Assembly (NCBI GenBank): GCA_942486035.1
Contig: CALNXK010000104.1
Location: 83,501-147,500, forward strand
From: Porites lobata
Taxonomy: Eukaryota; Cnidaria; Anthozoa; Scleractinia; Poritidae
Reading direction: 5' to 3'
DNA: 64,000 nucleotides
In this document: positions 60,401 to 64,000 of the stretch, in pieces
How positions within the stretch are numbered: the first letter of the stretch is position 1
Layout: every line of letters starts with the position of its first letter
Notes under the pieces: model-generated
The model's database searches: none
Told to the model about the DNA's origin: nothing
The model's input: only the letters and a program-made list of their open reading frames with translations
Translations under genes and position numbers: made by a program

Positions 60401-62944
60401 ATTCAGTTGGTTAGGGAAATTTTACATTTGCCATGAAAAAGTCAGGGAATTTCAAAAACTGCTGTCTGTGGCAACCATGTCTGGTTTTCTCAATAACTTC
60501 GAAAGCCAAAGCATCAGGGACAGAAGGCAGCTTTGTGCTGGACTTATAAACTGTGTTTTGGGCAGTTTTGCTTCTTTTTGGCCAGATAGTGACTAAAGAA
60601 CGGCTCGATTAACTTCTAAAAATATTTTTGGACAAATTTTATTTTAGCGGTTGGTTTAACAGCCACCCTTTATCTTGATAATCATTTTTCTTTGTTCAGT
60701 CTGATTAGGCAATCGCATTATCGAGTGGAATTCTTCACTTCAGAACCCTTAAGGAGAACGGGTACAAGCGTTGGGAACAGTGATTTCAGGGATCGTTTTG
60801 GTGGACAAGTGCTAATTATGTTTGGTCGATGGTATTCAAGGCAACTATTAACCAATCATAAGTAACTCTTGTCCACCCATACGATCCAGAAATCTTTACA
60901 TTGAAAGCTTGTACCCTTTTCCCTAAGGCTACGTGCAAACGGACGCAACAACTCCCAACATTGTTGGCGCAACAATGTTGGGAGTTGTTGTGTGCGTGTT
61001 GGCAGTGGTATGCAAACGGATGCAACAACTCCCGACAATGTTGGGACCTGCAGTGTATCGTGGGAAGGATACAACCCATAAGTCTTTGCAAACCATGCGT
61101 AATGAGCGTCCGTAGCCCTAACAATGTTGGAAGCGTAGCACAACAATGTTGGATCAAACGGATCCAACATTGTTGCGCTACGCTTCGGCGATCACGGAAC
61201 AAAAGAAATGTTGGGAGTTGTTGGCTGAAAAGTTTGACCGGTTTCAAACTTTGCGCAACAAAATCCAACAACTTGCAACAGGGTGTGCAAACGGACAAAA
61301 CTTGTGACATCCAACAATGTAGGAAGTTGTTGGTCAACAATGTTGCGTCCGTTTGCACGGGGTTTAATAGCTTTTGGAATGGGAAATAAGATGCTGGTCA
61401 CTTTGTTGAATAGAAGCTGATATTTGTTTCTTTGCACTTTTCTAGGTCTTCAGGTGTCCATTGTGGGTTTGGAGAGAGCTCTGTATGCATATGTGAAGGA
61501 TTCCTCTCACACGGCGCCATTTGACCTGAAGACAGTACCCCTGGCAACCACACCTATGCAGGACCAGGTGGTTAAACCAGGAAAAGCAGGTGAGATTGGA
61601 ATACCCTACCCATTGCAAAAGCACGGCAATATCGACCCGCCCGTATATCCGTAGGCCTCCTAGATATAGTAGTGAGTTACACCGGGTTCGCACCCACCTT
61701 GAAAGTCCTTGAAAATTGTAGTCGGTGCTGGAAAATCCTTGAATTTCGGTGCTAACTTTATCCAATCCAGATTCTCAAGTGACTAAAAGGAGCAAACACA
61801 GAAAGACTTTTCAGGATAAAGTTACTCATGTTGTGGAAGAACTAAAAAAGACAAAACTCAAGTCTCTTTTTTGCACTGAATGGAGTCCTTGACACTGAGA
61901 TGGGGGGAGGGGGAGGGGTCCTGTTCCCTCCACGACCCTCCCCTGGATCCGCCAGTGAGAGTGAATGTGGTGAGTTGATTTTGTTTGTTTTTTTTCCCCT
62001 GATATTCAGCTATTGAGACTCCGTCTGCTCCCACTAATGCTGCGGCTCCCGTGGCGGCCACAAGACAGGATGTGTATGCTGGTAAGTGAGAACCAAAGAT
62101 CACAAATTCGAGAAATTACCAAATTTCGTTTGTTCACTCCGTTTTCATAAAATTGGCTGCTTCACTATTATACGAATTGTTCCTACAATGCTACGACGAA
62201 GATTTTAAGCGAATGTTTTACAGAAAAAGTGTTACTTTTCGCAAGTTTTCGGAAATACAATGAGTGTTCATGAGTAACCAAAGGTAATCGTAAAATAGTT
62301 TTCAGTGTATGTGCAAAGTTTTTATTAGCAAAACTGGAACTTTTTCCGTTGGTGTTAAGTTTTGTCTGTTGATTTATTTGTTTGTGTTCTTCCATATTAC
62401 TTGCTAGTACCGCTTTAAAAATAATAAAAACTATTAGAGTGTGAAAGTACTCCTGAATACACGGGAGGTCTCATTTGAATGAGTAAGTACATCATACGAG
62501 TTTGTCCACACACTGAATGGATATATTAAGTTGGGCTATGTGAAACTACTCCTGAATACAGGGTTTCATTTGAAAGATTACACCGTACGAGTTTGTCCAC
62601 AGACGCAACTACACACTGAATAAAATAGTATAGTAAATAGCATCGTGTGAAAGTACTGATTTGAATGATTACACCAAACGAGGACTTATATAGACGGACG
62701 AGTTAGAATTCTTTGTCTTCTCACTTGTCTTCATAATGCTCTTTAGGCCAGGGGCGAGAGGTTTGAATAGAATCATAACGATTGTTTTGCTGTTTATCCA
62801 GAACAACTTGCGGCGATTCCTCAGTTCTCTAAGCTTGGTGCCCTGTTCCGGTCTTCACCTAAGCCAGTGGAGCTAACAGAGTCAGAGACAGAATATGTGG
62901 TCAACTGTGTAAAACATGTCTTCAATGATCACATTGTCTTTCAG
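48465..62944 (+). CDS. COPG: Coatomer subunit gamma (COPI coat), 5' 23 exons; 3' end outside the window
   Basis: Exons: 48465-48504, 48583-48635, 48740-48820, 49949-50020, 51322-51401, 52261-52285, 52433-52483, 53247-53339, 53904-53990, 54282-54398, 54737-54777, 55130-55184, 55544-55622, 55825-56003, 56746-56846, 56958-57030, 57405-57483, 57615-57779, 58389-58464, 58945-59048, 61446-61589, 62010-62081 and 62802-62944. All join in phase for 2010 nt, or 670 residues (animal COPG is about 870). The start is MQYLRRDKKDEEDG. The adaptin-like helical-repeat trunk shows diagnostic family stretches: GTTEATEAFFAMTKLFQS, YHALGLLYHV, NRSIATLAITTLLKTG, HLCEFIEDCE-like and NPSKYIRFIYNRV. The linker follows, then EQLAAIPQFSKLG and ESETEYVVNCVKHVF, where the appendage begins. 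Gamma-COP pairs with zeta-COP in the Arf1-recruited COPI coat for Golgi-to-ER and intra-Golgi transport. Introns are rich in MITEs. Confidence 0.96.
49157..49674. repeat. TIR element in COPG intron 3
   Basis: The left end, with GGGAAAGTTCTTAAAATATG and ACAAGGGGGGG, is mirrored by CCCCCCCCCTTGTC and ATATTAAATGAACTTTCCC at the right end. The interior repeats GGGGGCTC-type segments in both orientations. Non-coding; splice sites are unaffected. Confidence 0.75.
50166..50567. repeat. TIR element in COPG intron 4 (first)
   Basis: GGGCCCATTTCTCAAAAGTC at the left and ACTTTTGAGAAGTGGGCC at the right are inverted near-matches; TTTTGCCCGAAAAGTTACCGG continues the right arm. Typical MITE size and non-coding interior. 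Confidence 0.7.
50961..51169. repeat. TIR element in COPG intron 4 (second)
   Basis: The left TTTGGGATGATCAGGATCAG and right CTGATCTGGATCATCCCAA are inverted, with outer TTAGTGTCTGTTC against GGATTGCACCCTTAA less well matched. The termini resemble widespread animal hAT-type MITEs with GGGATGATC cores. Confidence 0.7.
51497..51703. repeat. TIR element in COPG intron 5 (first)
   Basis: GAACCTCTCTAAAACAGCC at the left is mirrored by GGCTGTTATAGAGAGGTGG and TGGAGGTTCGACAG at the right, around a C15-type homopolymer. Imperfect inverted repeat; non-coding. Confidence 0.6.
51886..52040. repeat. Hairpin MITE in COPG intron 5 (second)
   Basis: The left arm (ATAGGTCAAATTTGATTT, TTAGGTTGATTTTCA, TTTGTCTCT) pairs with the right arm (AGAGACAAAGG, GAATCAACCTGGG, AAATCAAATTTGACCTGT) over about 65 bp, with almost no loop. 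Confidence 0.75.
52682..53094. repeat. Two related TIR elements in tandem, COPG intron 7
   Basis: The outer ends GCTGGTTTTCACTTGCGA and GCTAGTGAAAACCAGC are inverted. A complete inner right end (CTAGTGAAAACCAG, at about 52829-52843) and an inner left end (CCAGTTTTCACTT, at about 52959) show that the block is two elements (about 52682-52843 and 52959-53094) separated by about 115 bp. GGAGTTGGAGTCG/AACTCCAACTCC also pair. Confidence 0.7.
59280..59662 (-). pseudogene. LINE 3' fragment in COPG intron 20
   Basis: The minus-strand frame reads LNIPLFRIASGQRTFYYRT then VKLWNNLDPFLK, a stop, and SVKSFKGSLTNQLLDNFL. This is the usual C-terminal end of non-LTR ORF2 proteins in invertebrates. It is 5'-truncated with a stop and so inactive. 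Confidence 0.75.
59669..60479. repeat. TIR element with CATGGTTGCCACA ends, host of a nested element
   Basis: Left CATGGTTGCCACAAGTCAGG and right CTGTGGCAACCATG are inverted. Motifs AGGTCAGGGAAAAGTCAGGG and AAAAAGTCAGGGAATTTC repeat toward both ends. The interior is interrupted by the element at 60050-60360. Confidence 0.75.
60050..60360. mobile_element. Nested TIR element with 8-bp target duplication GGGTTGAG
   Basis: The left end has GGGGGGAGGGCTCCGCATAT and the right end ATATGCGGAGACCCCCCTCC; GGGGATGCTCGTCG pairs with CGACGAGCATCCCC. GGGTTGAG flanks both sides (60042-60049 and 60361-60368). An 8-bp duplication fits hAT-type insertion. It lies inside the CATGGTTGCCAC element, so it is younger than its host. 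Confidence 0.8.
60928..61362. repeat. Palindrome-rich TIR element, CAACAATGTTG repeats
   Basis: The ends CGTGCAAACGGACGCAACA and TGTTGCGTCCGTTTGCACG are perfect inverses. About ten copies of CAACA(A/T)TGTTG in both orientations fill the element. It has two strong internal palindromes: 60946-60990 (21-bp perfect arms, 3-bp loop) and 61131-61185 (25-bp arms, one mismatch, 5-bp loop). The 162- and 180-residue frames across it on both strands are artefacts of the repeated motif. Confidence 0.85.
62440..62690. repeat. Degenerate ~100-bp tandem repeat in COPG intron 22
   Basis: TGTGAAAGTACTCCTGAATAC-like starts at about 62440, 62539 and 62646, and each is followed by CATTTGAATGA and ACGAGTTTGTCCACA-like sequence. 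The copies have lost parts independently. Confidence 0.7.
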
Positions 62945-64000
62945 GTTAGTTCACTGAGCAGTGATTTTGGTACAAATAGTTATTAAGGTGAGTCCTGGGA
63001 CTCATCTTGTGAAAAATCATGAGTCCCAGTCCAGAACCAATGAGCAGTCCGGAATATCCCTAAATTTAAGGACAGGGCCAACTGGTCACGCGACACTTTT
63101 CAACCAATGAGAAGGCGCGCTTGTGTTTATCAACAAACAAATCAAAACATCGCCCCAGTGATCAAAAATTTTTCAAAACAACGGACGGAGTCGGACAGAA
63201 TCAGTCAACGTTTCGAGGATCTCAGGCATATTTTTAAGATGTTTCATGAGGCATACACAATTTTTTTAAGTGGACAGCGTATCGGAAGCCATATTGGAAC
63301 TGTCTCGTGAAATATCCAGCACATTTTGTGGCTTATTCTTCTTTTATCTTTTAAACAACGCGATGTATAGGAGAGATTTTGGTCGGCTTTCAAGGTAGGT
63401 GAACAAGTATCTATTATTTTTTCGATTCACAGATTTTTTACGAAGTTCTAAATATTTTTCCTCGATTGTCATATCAATTAACTTTTATCATGTTGAAAGT
63501 GGGGGTGGCAGACAACCTAGAATTTTGGGAGACAATTTTTGAATTCCGAGGTCCAAAACACGTACGTTTTTTTCGCATTAGTACGAGCCTTTGCCTTTTT
63601 CTTTTCAAGGCCAAAACAACTTTATTAGTCTTATGGATATTCACGTCCAACATCTCGCCTCACTTTGCCGAATTTGCGGGGATGAAATTGAAGATCATAA
63701 GCGCAAGGTAGATACTAACCGCTTTGTTTCTGAAATTCACTAATCTGGAAAGATTTAATGTTGTTGGATTCTCCAAATGTTCATCCACCGTTAAAGAACA
63801 ATCAAAGAAACAAGGCAAATCTCAATTGTAAATGCTGTATTTCGCTACTCATTGAACATGCACTGATTATCTGGGATAAAATTAAAACATTGCAGGTACT
63901 ACAGCAAGCAAAGAAAGCACCAGATGCGTGAAGTCAACACGAAACAACACAAAAAAAAACAAACAAGAAAAATTAATAAATTTGAACTACTTTCTATTCT
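62945..64000. other. COPG intron 23 (partial), no exon seen
   Basis: The next expected coding stretch of COPG (appendage domain) was searched for after the donor at 62945 and not found, so the intron runs off the window. A small palindrome, TGAGTCCTGGGACTCA, occurs at about 62992-63007 and recurs in part at 63020. Frames at 63107-63310 and 63466-63711 have no recognisable domain. Confidence 0.6.

Noticed and set aside
60816..61389. 180- and 162-residue frames on opposite strands
   Set aside because: Both arise from CAACAATGTTG repeats in a palindromic TIR element.
63107..63711. Two open frames downstream of the last visible COPG exon
   Set aside because: Neither encodes the expected COPG appendage sequence nor fits the phase-0 donor at 62945 with a credible acceptor.

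Overview
This is a eukaryotic, intron-rich and moderately AT-rich window. It almost certainly comes from a metazoan genome, and most likely from an anthozoan cnidarian (stony coral or sea anemone). That placement is inference. It rests on a coatomer gamma gene whose protein aligns readily with animal COPG, small secreted Ly6/uPAR genes with canonical GT-AG introns, DIRS-like and LINE remnants, and a dense load of short terminal-inverted-repeat elements. No bacterial or organellar features are present.

Layout. (1) 1-8.84 kb, + strand: a multi-exon gene of unknown function, 13 coding exons assigned, with a CxCxxC cysteine motif and a Lys/Arg-rich C-terminus. Its 5' end is entangled with a fold-back repeat. 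(2) 8.85-11.75 kb: intergenic DNA with small TIR elements. (3) 11.76-16.17 kb: a 4.4-kb minisatellite of a 10-bp G-rich unit, GGGCTATGTA. (4) 16.2-19.5 kb: broken retroelement sequence on the - strand, including a DIRS-like reverse transcriptase/RNase H. (5) 20.2-39.15 kb: two convergent genes for secreted, probably GPI-anchored Ly6/uPAR (three-finger) proteins. Ly6-A is on + (exons at 20.16, 29.91 and 31.73 kb) and Ly6-B on - (signal-peptide exon at 39.1 kb, single body exon at 35.35-34.70 kb). Their long first introns hold a LINE remnant, duplicated blocks, nested MITEs and a perfect 194-bp palindrome with a 9-bp target duplication. (6) 40.0-40.5 kb: a ~220-bp tandem repeat. (7) 41,215-47,973: a 6.76-kb element bounded by 16-bp perfect inverted termini and an exact 9-bp duplication (AATCGAACG), with no intact transposase seen. 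An 86-bp derivative made only of its two ends sits 237 bp further on. (8) 48,465 to the window edge, + strand: COPG, 23 coding exons encoding the first 670 residues; the appendage domain lies outside the window.

How the parts relate. COPG is a housekeeping trunk subunit of the COPI vesicle coat. The Ly6 genes encode cell-surface or secreted proteins and look like a divergent paralogous pair: both have 12 cysteines in the same order and a phase-1 intron after the signal peptide, but only Ly6-A has a second intron. Nothing suggests that the genes form a pathway together. The most interesting material is the mobile DNA: the end-only derivative beside its apparent parent family member, the perfect palindrome with a paralogous empty site, and the large G-quadruplex-capable minisatellite.

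Limits. Exons were assigned by reading GT-AG sites and phase by eye. Repeat families were recognised from structure and memory, not by a search.
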